A stretch of 64,000 nt of DNA from Parabacteroides sp. (GCA_022775005.1 JALFJR010000026.1:1-64000), one strand, 5' to 3'; shown: positions 17,596 through 26,740, counted from the first letter of the stretch. Notes: generated by a model from the letters alone, not told the origin. Numbers and translations: made by a program.

Positions 17596-18951
17596 ATGAA
17601 ATCAAGTTCTATGCCAGGAAAAATATCCCTGATCAGCAAGTTCGCCTATGGCATGGGCGACGTGGGATGTAACTTTAGTTGGATGTTTGTCGGAAACTTT
17701 CTGATGATTTTCTACACCGACGTGTTCGGTATCAGTATGGGAGCGGTAGCCACCTTGATGCTGCTCTCGCGCTTTTGGGATGCGATCAACGACCCGGTCA
17801 TTGGCTCGCTCACCGACAAGACGCACAGCCGTTGGGGACGTTTTCGCCCGTGGCTACTCTTTGGGGCACCTATTACGGCTCTGCTGCTTGTACTTACCTT
17901 TTGGGCACACCCTGATTGGAGCCAAACGGCGAAGGTCGTCTATATGGCCATCACTTACTGCCTCTTGGTGTTGGGATATACCTGCGTGAACCTGCCTTAC
18001 GGCACCCTCTGCGGAGCCATGACGCAAGACATCGACGAGCGGGCGCAACTGAACACGAGCCGCTCAGTCAGTGCCATGATCGCCATCGGGGTGATCAACA
18101 TTATCACCGTCCCCTTGATCGGTTGGTTGGGCAATGACAACCCAAAGCAGGGTTATCTCTCCGTAGCCGTGATTTATGGCTTGATTTTCGCCGCTTGCCA
18201 CCTCTTCTGCTTCCGCAAGACGCGGGAGGTGGTGACCATCCCTCCCCAGCAAAAACTCGATCTGCGCACGCAACTGAAAGCCATCGTGCAAAACCGTCCC
18301 TACCTGTTGGCGCTCTTGGGGCAACTGCTTTTCGGCTTTATCCTCTATGGACGCAACGCCGACATGCTCTACTATTTCACCTACGTGGAGGGATCGGCCA
18401 ATCTCTTCTCCTTCTACTCCATGGCGATCATCGTGCCCTCGATCATCGGTGCCGCTTGCTTCCCGCAGGTGTTCCGATGGACAGGCAACAAGGGATGGGC
18501 GGCTTCGCTCTTCTCCCTCTTCACGGGAATGACCCTAATCATGCTCTACTTTTTCAGCCCTAAAGAGGATCCCGTTTGCTTCTACCTCTTTGCGGCGCTC
18601 TCGCAGTTCTTCTTCTCAGGGTTCAACACGGCCATCTATGCCATCATTCCTGACTGCGTGGAGTATGGAGAGTGGAAGACAGGGCTTCGCAACGACGGAT
18701 TCCAATACGCCTTCGTCTCCTTGGGCAATAAGATCGGTATGGCGCTCGGCACCTCGCTGCTTGCCTTGGCGTTGGGCAATGCGGGTTACGTCAGCAACGG
18801 CGAGCAAAACCCGGAAGTGCTGGCTATCATGCGACATGCCTTCTCCACGATTCCCGGTGTGCTTTGGATCGTGACCGCATTTTGCCTGCTCTTCTACCGA
18901 CTCAACAAAGAGACTTATAATCGCATCATCAACGAATTAAAAAATAGATAA
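17596..18951 (+). CDS. GPH-family sugar:cation symporter (MelB/XynB/UidB type, MFS)
   Basis: A 451-residue, twelve-helix transporter. KFAYGMGDVGCNFSWMFVGNFLMIFYTDVFGI at the N-terminus and DRFWDAINDP-like SRFWDAINDPVIGSLTDKTHSRWGRFRPWLLFGA are diagnostic of glycoside-pentoside-hexuronide symporters, which import sugars with Na+ or H+. The second half contains PDCVEYGEWKTGLRNDGF, the matching conserved loop. It starts an operon with a dehydrogenase (5-base gap) and an outer-membrane-type protein and is divergent from lacI. Substrate unknown; a pentoside, hexuronide or polyol would fit the neighbours. Confidence 0.93.
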   Translation: MKSSSMPGKISLISKFAYGMGDVGCNFSWMFVGNFLMIFYTDVFGISMGAVATLMLLSRFWDAINDPVIGSLTDKTHSRWGRFRPWLLFGAPITALLLVLTFWAHPDWSQTAKVVYMAITYCLLVLGYTCVNLPYGTLCGAMTQDIDERAQLNTSRSVSAMIAIGVINIITVPLIGWLGNDNPKQGYLSVAVIYGLIFAACHLFCFRKTREVVTIPPQQKLDLRTQLKAIVQNRPYLLALLGQLLFGFILYGRNADMLYYFTYVEGSANLFSFYSMAIIVPSIIGAACFPQVFRWTGNKGWAASLFSLFTGMTLIMLYFFSPKEDPVCFYLFAALSQFFFSGFNTAIYAIIPDCVEYGEWKTGLRNDGFQYAFVSLGNKIGMALGTSLLALALGNAGYVSNGEQNPEVLAIMRHAFSTIPGVLWIVTAFCLLFYRLNKETYNRIINELKNR

Positions 18952-18956
18952 TCACT

Positions 18957-19994
18957 ATGAGACAAGCTGTATTAGTTGCTCCGAAGCAAATCGTATTCAA
19001 GGAGGTGGCTGCGCCTAAGGCAGCCGATTTGAACGCCCACCAAGTGTTGATCCAAGTCAAGCGCATCGGCATTTGCGGCAGTGAGATCCACTCTTACCAT
19101 GGGTTACATCCGGCCACTTTCTACCCCGTCGTGCAGGGACATGAGTATGCGGGTACGGTCGTTGCCTGTGGTGCTGAGGTTACCAAGTGCCAACCGGGCG
19201 ATAAGGTAACGGCACGCCCGCAACTGGTGTGTGGCACCTGTAACCCCTGCAAACGTGGGCAGTATAACGTCTGTGAGCACCTGCGTGTGCAAGCCTTCCA
19301 AGCGGATGGCGCCGCACAAGACCTCTTCGTGGTGGATGAGGAGCGGGTGTTGAGATTGCCCGATGAGATGTCATTGGATTTTGGAGCCATGATTGAGCCA
19401 TCCGCCGTAGGTGCACATGCCTCCGCACGCACGGAGGTGAAAGGCAAGAACGTGGTGGTGAGCGGCGCCGGCACGATCGGCAACCTCGTCGCGCAGTTCT
19501 GCCTCGCGCGAGGGGCGAAGAAGGTGCTCATCACTGACGTGAGTGACCTGCGTCTCAACAAGGCACGTGAATGTGGCATCGCCCATACGCTCAACGTGAC
19601 GAAAGGCTCTTTGAAGGAGGCGGCCGCCGAGCTCTTTGGCGACGAGGGTTTCCAAGTGGGTTTCGAGGTGGCAGGCGTGGAATCCTCCATCCGCTCGCTG
19701 ATGGAGACGATCGAGAAGGGAAGCGACATCGTGGTGGTGGCTGTCTTCGGCAAGGATCCCGCCCTCAGCATGTTCCACCTCGGCGAGCATGAGTTGCGTC
19801 TGATCGGCTCGATGATGTATCGCCACGAGGATTACCTGACCGCCATCGACTTCGCCAGCCGTGACGTGATCCACCTCTCCCCGTTGGTGAGCAACCGCTT
19901 CGCCTTTGAGCAATATGATGAGGCCTATCAATTCATCGACACCCATCGAGAGACAGCCATGAAGGTGCTCATCGACTTGGATCAGAAAGCATAA
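18957..19994 (+). CDS. Zinc-dependent medium-chain dehydrogenase (sorbitol/threonine dehydrogenase-like)
   Basis: A 345-residue MDR enzyme. Catalytic zinc region: GICGSEIHSYHG and GHEYAGTVVACG; structural zinc cysteines: CGTCNPCKRGQYNVC; Rossmann motif: VVVSGAGTIGNLVAQ. It should oxidise a polyol or sugar-acid hydroxyl to a ketone with NAD(H). The TDVSDLRLNKA stretch after the second beta strand, with Asp, favours NAD over NADP. It follows the symporter by 5 bases and precedes the outer-membrane protein by 3, so transport and oxidation of the same substrate is the simplest reading. Confidence 0.9.
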   Translation: MRQAVLVAPKQIVFKEVAAPKAADLNAHQVLIQVKRIGICGSEIHSYHGLHPATFYPVVQGHEYAGTVVACGAEVTKCQPGDKVTARPQLVCGTCNPCKRGQYNVCEHLRVQAFQADGAAQDLFVVDEERVLRLPDEMSLDFGAMIEPSAVGAHASARTEVKGKNVVVSGAGTIGNLVAQFCLARGAKKVLITDVSDLRLNKARECGIAHTLNVTKGSLKEAAAELFGDEGFQVGFEVAGVESSIRSLMETIEKGSDIVVVAVFGKDPALSMFHLGEHELRLIGSMMYRHEDYLTAIDFASRDVIHLSPLVSNRFAFEQYDEAYQFIDTHRETAMKVLIDLDQKA

Positions 19995-19997
19995 GTC

Positions 19998-20765
19998 ATG
20001 GAAAAACCACGCTCATGGAGCAAGGTCGCAGGCATCCTGCTTGCGGCCTTATCCCTCCCTTTATCTGCCGCCAAACCCTACTGCCCGAAATGGATGGATG
20101 GGGATTTCCACATCGCCAACAATCACCTCTGGCGAGGCATCGAGGTGAGCGACGGTTTGGTCATGACCTCCTCGCTCAGCGTGCACGATCCGGGTAATCA
20201 CATCCGATTCGGCCTTTGGGGTGGCACGAACACCTCCGGCGATTACAAAGAGTTCAACCAATTCTTGGAACTTCGCTGGAAACGGTTCAAATTAGCCTTT
20301 TGGGACACCTACAATTTCTCACCCGGTGCCACCTACAACAACCGGGAGTTTTTCAACTACTCCGCGGCGACTACAGGGCGTTTTCTCGATGCCATCATGA
20401 CCTATCACTGCGGGGCCTCCTTCCCGCTTCAGTTGCAAGCCTCCACCATCCTGTTCGGGAGGGATCGGGATGAGGAGAATCGGAAAAACCGCTACTCCTC
20501 CTATGTCTATGCGGAATATCCGTTGCTCGCGCGGCAGGATTGGCATATAGCGGTCGGGTGTGGTGGCACCTTCACGCTTCGTGCGTCAGACGATCGCTCC
20601 ACTTTCTACAGCGACCGACCGGGAGTGATCCATGTGGAGCTGCGGGTAGGTTATCGGTTGCCTCTCACCGCCTCCTATACCCTGCCGCTTCATGCCACAG
20701 CGGTTTGGAATCCCGTGTGCGATCGTGCCTTCTTCCAAGTGGGTGCTCAACTCCTCTCCTTCTAA
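19998..20765 (+). CDS. Predicted outer-membrane beta-barrel protein
   Basis: 255 residues with a signal peptide (about 1-25, ending LSLPLSAAKP). The mature part alternates hydrophobic and polar residues with many aromatic ends (HIRFGLWGG, FKLAFWDTYNFSPG, ASTILFGRD) and terminates in the aromatic sequence GAQLLSF, all as in outer-membrane barrels. I do not recognise a named family; it resembles small porin-like proteins. As third gene of the symporter operon it may admit the same substrate across the outer membrane. Confidence 0.65.
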   Translation: MEKPRSWSKVAGILLAALSLPLSAAKPYCPKWMDGDFHIANNHLWRGIEVSDGLVMTSSLSVHDPGNHIRFGLWGGTNTSGDYKEFNQFLELRWKRFKLAFWDTYNFSPGATYNNREFFNYSAATTGRFLDAIMTYHCGASFPLQLQASTILFGRDRDEENRKNRYSSYVYAEYPLLARQDWHIAVGCGGTFTLRASDDRSTFYSDRPGVIHVELRVGYRLPLTASYTLPLHATAVWNPVCDRAFFQVGAQLLSF

Positions 20766-20820
20766 CCGAAGGCACGCCCCTATTCATTCAAGTAATCCAT
20801 CATCTTAATTACAACATTCG

Positions 20821-20853
20821 AAAAAAAGAGAGACGCACCCTTGGCACGTCTCT
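20821..20853 (-). terminator. Terminator on a GAGACG palindrome
   Basis: On the minus strand AGAGACG and CGTCTCT form the stem of a hairpin (20853-20829), followed by CTTTTTTT. It lies 12 bases beyond the stop codon of the gene at 20865. A related palindrome occurs at 21518-21541. Confidence 0.75.
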
Positions 20854-20864
20854 ACTACTGATCA

Positions 20865-21254
20865 TTAGCGGTTATTTGCTAAGTAGCCATCCGTTAGATT
20901 GCTGGAGAGGACCTGATTGTTGCTCGTCACATTCAGCAAGGTCACATAGTTGCGATATTGCTCCTCGTTCAATGCCTCCTTCATCTGCTTCAAGTTGGCA
21001 TGCAACGCGCGCGTCATCAACTCCTCCTTCCGGGCACTACGGCTCAATGCCTCTTGCTGATCGGCCATGAACGCCTCGCTGATCCGATAAACCGACTCCT
21101 GCTGCGACGGCTGGAGATCCAGATAGCGACTGAGTTGTCCGAACCGGATCGTGAAGGGAGCCTTACCCGTCAGCTCATACACACCCTGCGCCTTCACCAA
21201 TTGCATACCCATACTCATTAACACCACACTTAATGCCATCATTAACTTCTTCAT
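20865..21254 (-). CDS. Small secreted protein of unknown function, 129 aa
   Basis: A signal peptide (MKKLMMALSVVLMSMGMQLVKAQ, residues 1-23) precedes a predicted all-helical domain ending YRNYVTLLNVTSNN. The pattern LNEEQYRNYVTLLN recalls small periplasmic helical proteins of the Spy/DUF4890 kind, but the match is too weak to name. A TACCTTTG box (21411-21404 on the minus strand) gives an approximately 140-base 5' leader. It is monocistronic, closed by the terminator at 20821. Function unknown. Confidence 0.7.
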   Translation of the reverse strand: MKKLMMALSVVLMSMGMQLVKAQGVYELTGKAPFTIRFGQLSRYLDLQPSQQESVYRISEAFMADQQEALSRSARKEELMTRALHANLKQMKEALNEEQYRNYVTLLNVTSNNQVLSSNLTDGYLANNR

Positions 21255-21689
21255 AACCTAAACTTTTTAACCCATTAAACAATCAAATAATTTTTCTTTT
21301 TTAATAACCTAAACTATCTTTTCGCCATGACTAACCCACTCAAAGCGAACAGTTAACCCATTTGTATCAAGATGTCAAAAAGGCCTTATCTTTCATCTCT
21401 GACGCAAAGGTAAAGCCAATCTTTGCGCCCCGTATCAACCGTTGATTCCAAAACGAAAAAAGGAGGGATGGAGACGAATTTCCCCTGTAACGCCGTTGCG
21501 GTGTAACACATATAAACACGTAGAGACACGCCAGTGGCACGTCTCAATCGACCCTTCCTATGAAAGCGAATGACTAAGGGATGAGGGCGAAAAAAGGGAC
21601 TTTGAAAAGCCGACACACAAGCGCCGCTATCTCACAAGAAACCCCTACCTTTGCGAAAAAGATAGCGTCATCATAGAAATCAACTGATT
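21255..21689. other. Intergenic region between divergent genes
   Basis: Holds the leader and TACCTTTG promoter (21411-21404) of the small secreted protein, two copies of AATAACCTAAACT-like sequence (21253 and 21303), a CTGTAACGC-type repeat (21485-21507), a GAGAC...GTCTC palindrome (21518-21541) and a TACCTTTG box (21646-21653) 37 bases before the histidine kinase. No coding potential was seen. Confidence 0.6.
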
Positions 21690-22829
21690 ATGGCACTAAA
21701 AGATTGGGTACAGGGCAACAGCTTCAAATGGTTCATCTTCCCCTTGGTGTTCACCGACCTCATCGTGTTCGACGAGGTGATCGATCGCATCGTGGCGGCG
21801 AATGGTCCCTTCGATGCCATTTTGGGATGGAGCTATTTACTCTTCTTCTTCAAACTCTTTTTCTTCCTGGGTATCACCACCTGCCTCACCCTGCTCTTCA
21901 CCCGTTGGCGACCTATGCGACATCAGCCGTTAAAGCATTTCCTCGTCGGATTATGTTTGACCTGCTGTGCGGCACTCTTCGTGTGGCTTGCCGTCCGCCC
22001 CACCATCAACCGAATCAACACCGAGCTCTATGAGCAGATGTTCCGATCCTACTCCGAAGATCCTTTTATCATGCCCAGCTACAAACAAATTCGCTACTAC
22101 TTCTTCCACGAGCCGGCGAGCGCATGGATCAACAAGCTGTTCCTGCTCTTCGTCACCTTCTATACGCTAAGCCTGCTCTATGCGTTTATTCTCCGCAACG
22201 AGGAGATGAAGCGAAACTACATCAAACTGCAAAACGAGTCGCTATCCAGCCAGCTGAATGCGCTCCACAACCAGATCCATCCGCACTTTTTTTTCAACGC
22301 GCTCAACTCATTGGGAGGATTGATCGCCGGAGAGGAGAAGGAGCGGGCGTTGGCTTATCTCAACAACCTCTCCGCCCTCTTCCGCTACATCTTGAACAGC
22401 CAACAGCAGGAGTGGGTGACCCTCCGGGAGGAGTTGGCCCTCTTGGATAAGTATCAATTCATGCTGACCATCAAATATGGTGAACGCCTCACCTTCGAGC
22501 GGCAGATTGCTCCTGAGACGTTGAAACTTTGCCTTCCCACGCTCTCCCTGTTGCCCTTGGTGGAGAATATCTGTCGACACAACGAGATCAGCAATCGCCA
22601 TCCGATGCGCATCACCTTGGTGGCCGAGGGGTATCAGCTGCGCATCACCAACCCGAAGCATCCCCTGCTCGACGAGGTGGAGAAGCATGGCATCGGGTTG
22701 AGCAACCTCAACCAACGTTTCCTGCTGCAAAGTGGCCAACCGATTCAAATCAACGACCGTGAGGAGACCTTCGAGGTCATCCTCCCCCTGATGTCTCACC
22801 CTAAAACAGCCCTCACATGCAAATCTTGA
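21690..22829 (+). CDS. LytS/YehU-type sensor histidine kinase
   Basis: A 379-residue kinase of the His_kinase (PF06580) family. Four membrane segments (about 12-29, 45-68, 82-100, 146-165) form the sensor region; the phospho-acceptor His199 is in QIHPHFFFNALNSL; an ATPase-like C-terminus has the N-box LVENICRHN and G-box HGIGLSNLNQRF. It senses an unknown membrane-associated signal. The stop codon lies inside the next gene (13-base overlap), so kinase and regulator are translationally coupled. Confidence 0.93.
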   Translation: MALKDWVQGNSFKWFIFPLVFTDLIVFDEVIDRIVAANGPFDAILGWSYLLFFFKLFFFLGITTCLTLLFTRWRPMRHQPLKHFLVGLCLTCCAALFVWLAVRPTINRINTELYEQMFRSYSEDPFIMPSYKQIRYYFFHEPASAWINKLFLLFVTFYTLSLLYAFILRNEEMKRNYIKLQNESLSSQLNALHNQIHPHFFFNALNSLGGLIAGEEKERALAYLNNLSALFRYILNSQQQEWVTLREELALLDKYQFMLTIKYGERLTFERQIAPETLKLCLPTLSLLPLVENICRHNEISNRHPMRITLVAEGYQLRITNPKHPLLDEVEKHGIGLSNLNQRFLLQSGQPIQINDREETFEVILPLMSHPKTALTCKS

Positions 22830-23557
22830 TTATCGAAGACGAAGTAACCGCTTCGCAAAACATCCAACGTTTGATTCACCAGATTGACTCGACCATCGAG
22901 GTATTGGCTCAATTGGATTCGGTGTTCGAAAGTGTCAGTTGGCTCAAGAGCCATTCCGCACCCGACCTGATCTTCATGGACATCCAACTGGCGGATGGCA
23001 ATGCCTTCTGCATCTTCGATTGCGTGACCATCGACACCCCCATCATCTTCACCACCGCCTACGATCAATATGCCATCAAGGCTTTCGAGGTGAACAGTGT
23101 CGATTACCTGCTCAAACCCATCGGCATCGAGTCGGTGCGCAAGGCGTTGGAGAAGTTCAAACGGCGCAATCCCGCCACCCAGCAACCTGCCGATCCTTTC
23201 ACTTGGGGCAACGAAGTGATCAAGCGCATCCTCGTGCCTTGCAAGGATCGCCTCCTCCCGATCAAGATGGAGCAGATCGCCTATTTCTATTCGACGGGTG
23301 GAAATGGCGAGTTGCTAACGTTTGATGAGCAACGCTATCCCTTAGGTAAATCCCTCGACACACTGATTCTCAAGTTGGATCCGACGCTCTTCTTCCGGGT
23401 GAACCGGCAATTCATCCTTTCCAAGGAGGCGATCGAGAGCATCACCATTTGGTTCGACAATCGGTTGCGGATCAACTTGACCGTCCCCACACCCGAACCC
23501 GTCTTTATCGCCAAGAATCGTGCCGCCGAGTTCAAGCAGTGGTTCTCCAGCCATTGA
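22817..23557 (+). CDS. LytTR-family response regulator
   Basis: 246 residues: receiver domain (1-120) with Asp55 in LIFMDIQLAD, the conserved Thr in IIFTTAYDQYA and Lys in DYLLKPIG; LytTR DNA-binding domain (about 145-245) with the FFRVNRQFILS signature. It would bind direct repeats upstream of its targets. The partner is the overlapping kinase. The 42-bp repeat array begins about 80 bases downstream. Confidence 0.94.
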   Translation: MQILIIEDEVTASQNIQRLIHQIDSTIEVLAQLDSVFESVSWLKSHSAPDLIFMDIQLADGNAFCIFDCVTIDTPIIFTTAYDQYAIKAFEVNSVDYLLKPIGIESVRKALEKFKRRNPATQQPADPFTWGNEVIKRILVPCKDRLLPIKMEQIAYFYSTGGNGELLTFDEQRYPLGKSLDTLILKLDPTLFFRVNRQFILSKEAIESITIWFDNRLRINLTVPTPEPVFIAKNRAAEFKQWFSSH

Positions 23558-23633
23558 GCGATCTCCCGCAATCCACCTATAACGTTGTAGTCAGTGAAAC
23601 ATCCTATGGAAAGCAGGCGTATCATCTATCCTC

Positions 23634-23942
23634 GCAAGATTGCAAAGATATTGACAACCTGTTTTTACCCTCGTACGATTACAAGGATAGTATATCGATT
23701 TACGAATTACCCTTGCAGTACTTCAAGGATAGCATAACGATTGATGAGTTACCCTTGTAATACTTCAAGGATAGTACAGCGATTGATGAGTTACCCTTGT
23801 AATACTTCAAGGATAGCATAACGATTGATGAGTTACCCTTGCAATACTTCAAGGATAGCGCAGCGATTTACAAATTACCCTTGCAATACTTCAAGGATAG
23901 CGCAGCGATTGATGAGTTACCCTTGCAAATGCGCAAGGATAA
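23634..23942. repeat. Tandem array B: seven 42-bp units
   Basis: CAAGGAT recurs at 23682, 23724, 23766, 23808, 23850, 23892 and 23934, exactly 42 bases apart. The unit reads CAAGGATAGCRYARCGATT then GATGAGTTACCCTTGYAATACTT, with variants TACGAATTA and TACAAATTA. CCTTG at the end of one unit pairs with CAAGG at the start of the next (8-nt loop). A degenerate unit precedes it (23634-23681). There are no unique spacers. The period equals that of array A, and both carry CTTGCAA and TTACAAA words, although the units differ. Confidence 0.9.
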
Positions 23943-24047
23943 ATCACAAGAATATTTACTTTTGCTGATAGGCTGCAAACGCCTTGCGTCAACCGGGCGA
24001 CCTGAACCGGTATATATCGTAATGGAGTTACGTCACCCCTATATATG
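23943..24047. other. Non-coding stretch after array B
   Basis: I see no gene and no strong signal here. Short open frames that cross array B end in this stretch, but they owe their length to the repeat period. Confidence 0.5.
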
Positions 24048-24130
24048 AAAAAAGCCATCCATCACGGACAGCCAATCTCATAATTGTTAACCTTAAATCT
24101 TAGTATCATGAAAAACACGATGCAAATATA
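24048..24130 (-). ncRNA. Possible small RNA with own promoter and terminator (about 69 nt)
   Basis: On the minus strand TATATTTG (24130-24123) with an upstream TTG could start transcription near 24116. The transcript would end at a hairpin with arms GGCTGTCC and GGATGGC(T) and a 5-nt loop (24073-24054), followed by six T (24053-24048). No open frame of useful length lies within it and no gene follows on that strand before array B. Promoter-to-terminator size is about 69 nt. Function unknown; expression evidence is needed. Confidence 0.45.
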
Positions 24131-24276
24131 GCAGTTTTATGTTTTACAACATACGCTTACAGCATGATTCTATCATTAGTTTGTATTATTTAGCATTTCA
24201 ACGCCTTTCTGTAAACAAACCTTTGCAAAATTCAGCCAAACGTCAATAACTCTTTCTTACCTCATCATCGCTTCTT

Positions 24277-24756
24277 TTAGGAAGAGGGGAGCATCTCAAA
24301 ACCCATTGGGAGTAGCGAGGCGGCGGAATGAAAACAATAAACCGCCTCACGACCAAAGAGCCACACGGAGATGGGTGCGCCCTGCCGTTGCTCCGTCTCC
24401 AACAACACTTGCCGGCAGATGCCGCAAGGGGAAATCTGCTCCACCTGACCTTGCGGATTAAAAGCAACGATGGCTATACGAGTGACGATGGCCTCCGGAT
24501 GATTGGCTCCTGCATAGAAGATGGACGTTCGCTCGGCACAACAACCCGCAGGATAAGAGGCATTCTCTTGATTACTACCCGAAATAATCGCTCCATTATC
24601 GAGCGATAGGGCGGCACCTACCTGAAAATGGGAGTAGGGTGCATACGCCTTATGTGCCGCTTCTTGGGCGGCTTGGTATAAGTGACGACTCATGCTATCC
24701 AATTCGTCGTAGGTATAAACGGCTACGGTTGTCGTTATCTGCATCTGTTTCATCAT
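24277..24756 (-). CDS. cdd: Cytidine deaminase
   Basis: Small tetrameric-type cytidine deaminase, 159 residues, converting cytidine/deoxycytidine to uridine forms in pyrimidine salvage. The zinc site is complete: CCAERTSIF (Cys-x-Glu, catalytic glutamate) and PCGICRQVL (two Cys). YAPYSHFQVGAAL is the substrate-binding signature. MKQMQI or the preceding Met may be the start; I kept 24756. It is monocistronic and diverges from the methyltransferase gene. Confidence 0.94.
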   Translation of the reverse strand: MMKQMQITTTVAVYTYDELDSMSRHLYQAAQEAAHKAYAPYSHFQVGAALSLDNGAIISGSNQENASYPAGCCAERTSIFYAGANHPEAIVTRIAIVAFNPQGQVEQISPCGICRQVLLETEQRQGAPISVWLFGREAVYCFHSAASLLPMGFEMLPSS

Positions 24757-24842
24757 ACGCTCCTTTCCTGTTTAACGCCGTAAATGTAAAAAGATTATTG
24801 TAATTTCGCCGCCGGATTGATTCAAATAATAAGGCAAAGCGT

Positions 24843-25574
24843 ATGTGTGCAATGACTTTATCGCCCGATCGGGATCCGATGGGAGCTGCCATCACCGATT
24901 ACCTCGCCCATGGGAAGGCGAGCAAACTTCGTGTCTTCTCCTCGCAATTCGATGAGGATGAGATACCCGTCGCCCAACTTTTTCGCCGTTTCGAGCAGAT
25001 GCCCGAAATTGAGCGTGTTGCGCTGCAACGCTGTAACGGTCGCCTCCTTGATGTAGGTGCCGGCAGTGGGTGTCATTCGTTGGCTTTGCAGGAGCAGGGA
25101 CATACGGTCACAGCCATCGACATCTCTCCACTCTCCGTGGAGGCGATGCGTCGGCAAGGGGTGAAGGATGCGCACTGCGTCAATCTGTTCGATCGGGCGT
25201 TTACCGGTCAATTTGATACAATCCTCTTGTTGATGAACGGCTCCGGCATCGTCGGGAAGTTGGCTAATTTCCCCGCTTTTTTCCTGCGGATGAAGCAGCT
25301 GTTGGCTCCCGGTGGACAAATCTTAATGGATTCGAGCGATTTGAGCTACCTTTTCGAGGATGAGGAGGGCAACTTGGATTTCGCACCCGAGGATGATTAC
25401 TACGGGGAAGTCGATTTCCAAATGCAATACAAGCAAACAAAAGGCGATCCCTTCGACTGGATTTATATCGACTTCTGCACGCTGAGTTTACAAGCGGCAC
25501 AAGCTGGATTTCAAGCCGAAAAGATCGCCGAAGGGGAACATTTTGATTATTTAGCGCGCCTTACGTTGAAGTAA
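24843..25574 (+). CDS. Class I SAM-dependent methyltransferase
   Basis: 243 residues with the Rossmann methyltransferase core: motif I LLDVGAGSGCHS (about 70-81) and the following acidic end of strand two, VTAIDISPLSVEAM. The N-terminal 60 residues are helical. Substrate not identifiable. A sequence similar to the CTGTAACGC repeat occurs inside the gene at about 25023-25040 (GCTGCAACGCTGTAACGG), just before motif I. Its 3' end overlaps the convergent acyltransferase gene by 24 bases. Confidence 0.88.
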   Translation: MCAMTLSPDRDPMGAAITDYLAHGKASKLRVFSSQFDEDEIPVAQLFRRFEQMPEIERVALQRCNGRLLDVGAGSGCHSLALQEQGHTVTAIDISPLSVEAMRRQGVKDAHCVNLFDRAFTGQFDTILLLMNGSGIVGKLANFPAFFLRMKQLLAPGGQILMDSSDLSYLFEDEEGNLDFAPEDDYYGEVDFQMQYKQTKGDPFDWIYIDFCTLSLQAAQAGFQAEKIAEGEHFDYLARLTLK

Positions 25575-26690
25575 CTGTTGCGTCAGCCAACGCCGCACGG
25601 GAAGATCGTAACAACGCAAGCAGGCATAAGCAATGCAGATGTTCAACGCATAGGCAGAGAGGGCAACCGGCCATGTCTCGCCGAGGGTGTATTGCTTGGT
25701 CTCGATCAGCCAAGCGTAGAAGAGATACATCACCGGATAGTGCACCATGTAGAGCGGGTAGGAGAGGTCGCCTACGAATTGGCAGATCTGCGTAGAGCGG
25801 CGATCGGTGGTGGTGCCGGAGGCGGCGATCCAAACCAGGATCGGGAAGATCACGAAGATGCAACCCAACTCAAAGATACCGTTGAGGCAAATCGGTTCGT
25901 TCCCCTCAATATAGGGTACATGGAAGAGCAAGATTAACACCATCGTGCAGATCCAGAAGGCTCCTCGGATAGGAATCGGACGGAAATGACGGGCGATTAA
26001 CATGCCGGCGGTGAAGGGGAATGCCATGCGTAGCAAGCCACCGAAGAAGTTCAAGCCATCCAGTGTCCATCCCACGCCAATCATGCCGTAGCCTACGAAA
26101 TCGAAGAGGGCAAAGCTGGCCAACCCCGCACCAAGCAAAAGAGTGAGCCAACCAAGAGCCTTGTTAGAGAGCCGATGGATGAAGAGCGCATAGCTGATGT
26201 TACCGAGATACTCGAAGAAGAGCGACCACGAGGGGCCATTGAGGGGAAACATCTCTCCGTTGCCACGCACCTCATAAGGCGCACCGGGATAGGCGGGCAG
26301 AAAACACATCGCCATCAGCAATGCCCACATGATGGCAGAGATTGCCACGTGGGTGCCATCCCATTGTACACACCCCTGTAAACAGAAGGTGACGGTACCG
26401 ATCAAGGCCCCCATAAGAACCATCGGATGCAAACGAATCAATCGGCGAACAAAGAATTGCCTCATCGTGAAGCCCTTCGCCCATCGATCGTCATACGCAT
26501 AGCTGATAACAAAGCCAGAGAGGATGAAGAAGAAATCGACCGCCAAGTAGCCATGATTGATGGATTCGATCAACGTGCCTCCAGCGAAGGAGAATCCCTC
26601 GAATACGTGATACCATACGACTAAAAGAGCGGCCACTCCGCGAAGCCCATCTAATAACGCATAGTGGGGCTTGGTGTCAGAAAATGCCAT
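25551..26690 (-). CDS. Acyltransferase family 3 (OafA/YrhL-like) membrane protein
   Basis: 379 residues, about ten membrane segments. The N-terminus KPHYALLDGLRGVAALLVVWYHVFEGF holds the family signature (LDGLRGxAAxxVxxxH) and DFFFILSGFVISYAYD follows. These enzymes O-acetylate or otherwise acylate sugars of surface polysaccharides or peptidoglycan at the inner membrane. No glycosyltransferases are adjacent, so the acceptor is unknown. Confidence 0.92.
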   Translation of the reverse strand: MAFSDTKPHYALLDGLRGVAALLVVWYHVFEGFSFAGGTLIESINHGYLAVDFFFILSGFVISYAYDDRWAKGFTMRQFFVRRLIRLHPMVLMGALIGTVTFCLQGCVQWDGTHVAISAIMWALLMAMCFLPAYPGAPYEVRGNGEMFPLNGPSWSLFFEYLGNISYALFIHRLSNKALGWLTLLLGAGLASFALFDFVGYGMIGVGWTLDGLNFFGGLLRMAFPFTAGMLIARHFRPIPIRGAFWICTMVLILLFHVPYIEGNEPICLNGIFELGCIFVIFPILVWIAASGTTTDRRSTQICQFVGDLSYPLYMVHYPVMYLFYAWLIETKQYTLGETWPVALSAYALNICIAYACLRCYDLPVRRWLTQQLLQRKAR

Positions 26691-26740
26691 ATTGAATAGA
26701 TTTGATGAATGAAAAATCCACTATAACACTGCAACGCATT

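Noticed and set aside
23682..23942. Array B as a CRISPR
   Set aside because: Units abut with no unique spacers, the whole unit repeats, and no cas genes are near.
23449..24048. Plus-strand frames across array B (103 and 69 codons)
   Set aside because: Repeat-derived (QYFKDS...ELPL); one overlaps the response regulator gene, and there is no start context.
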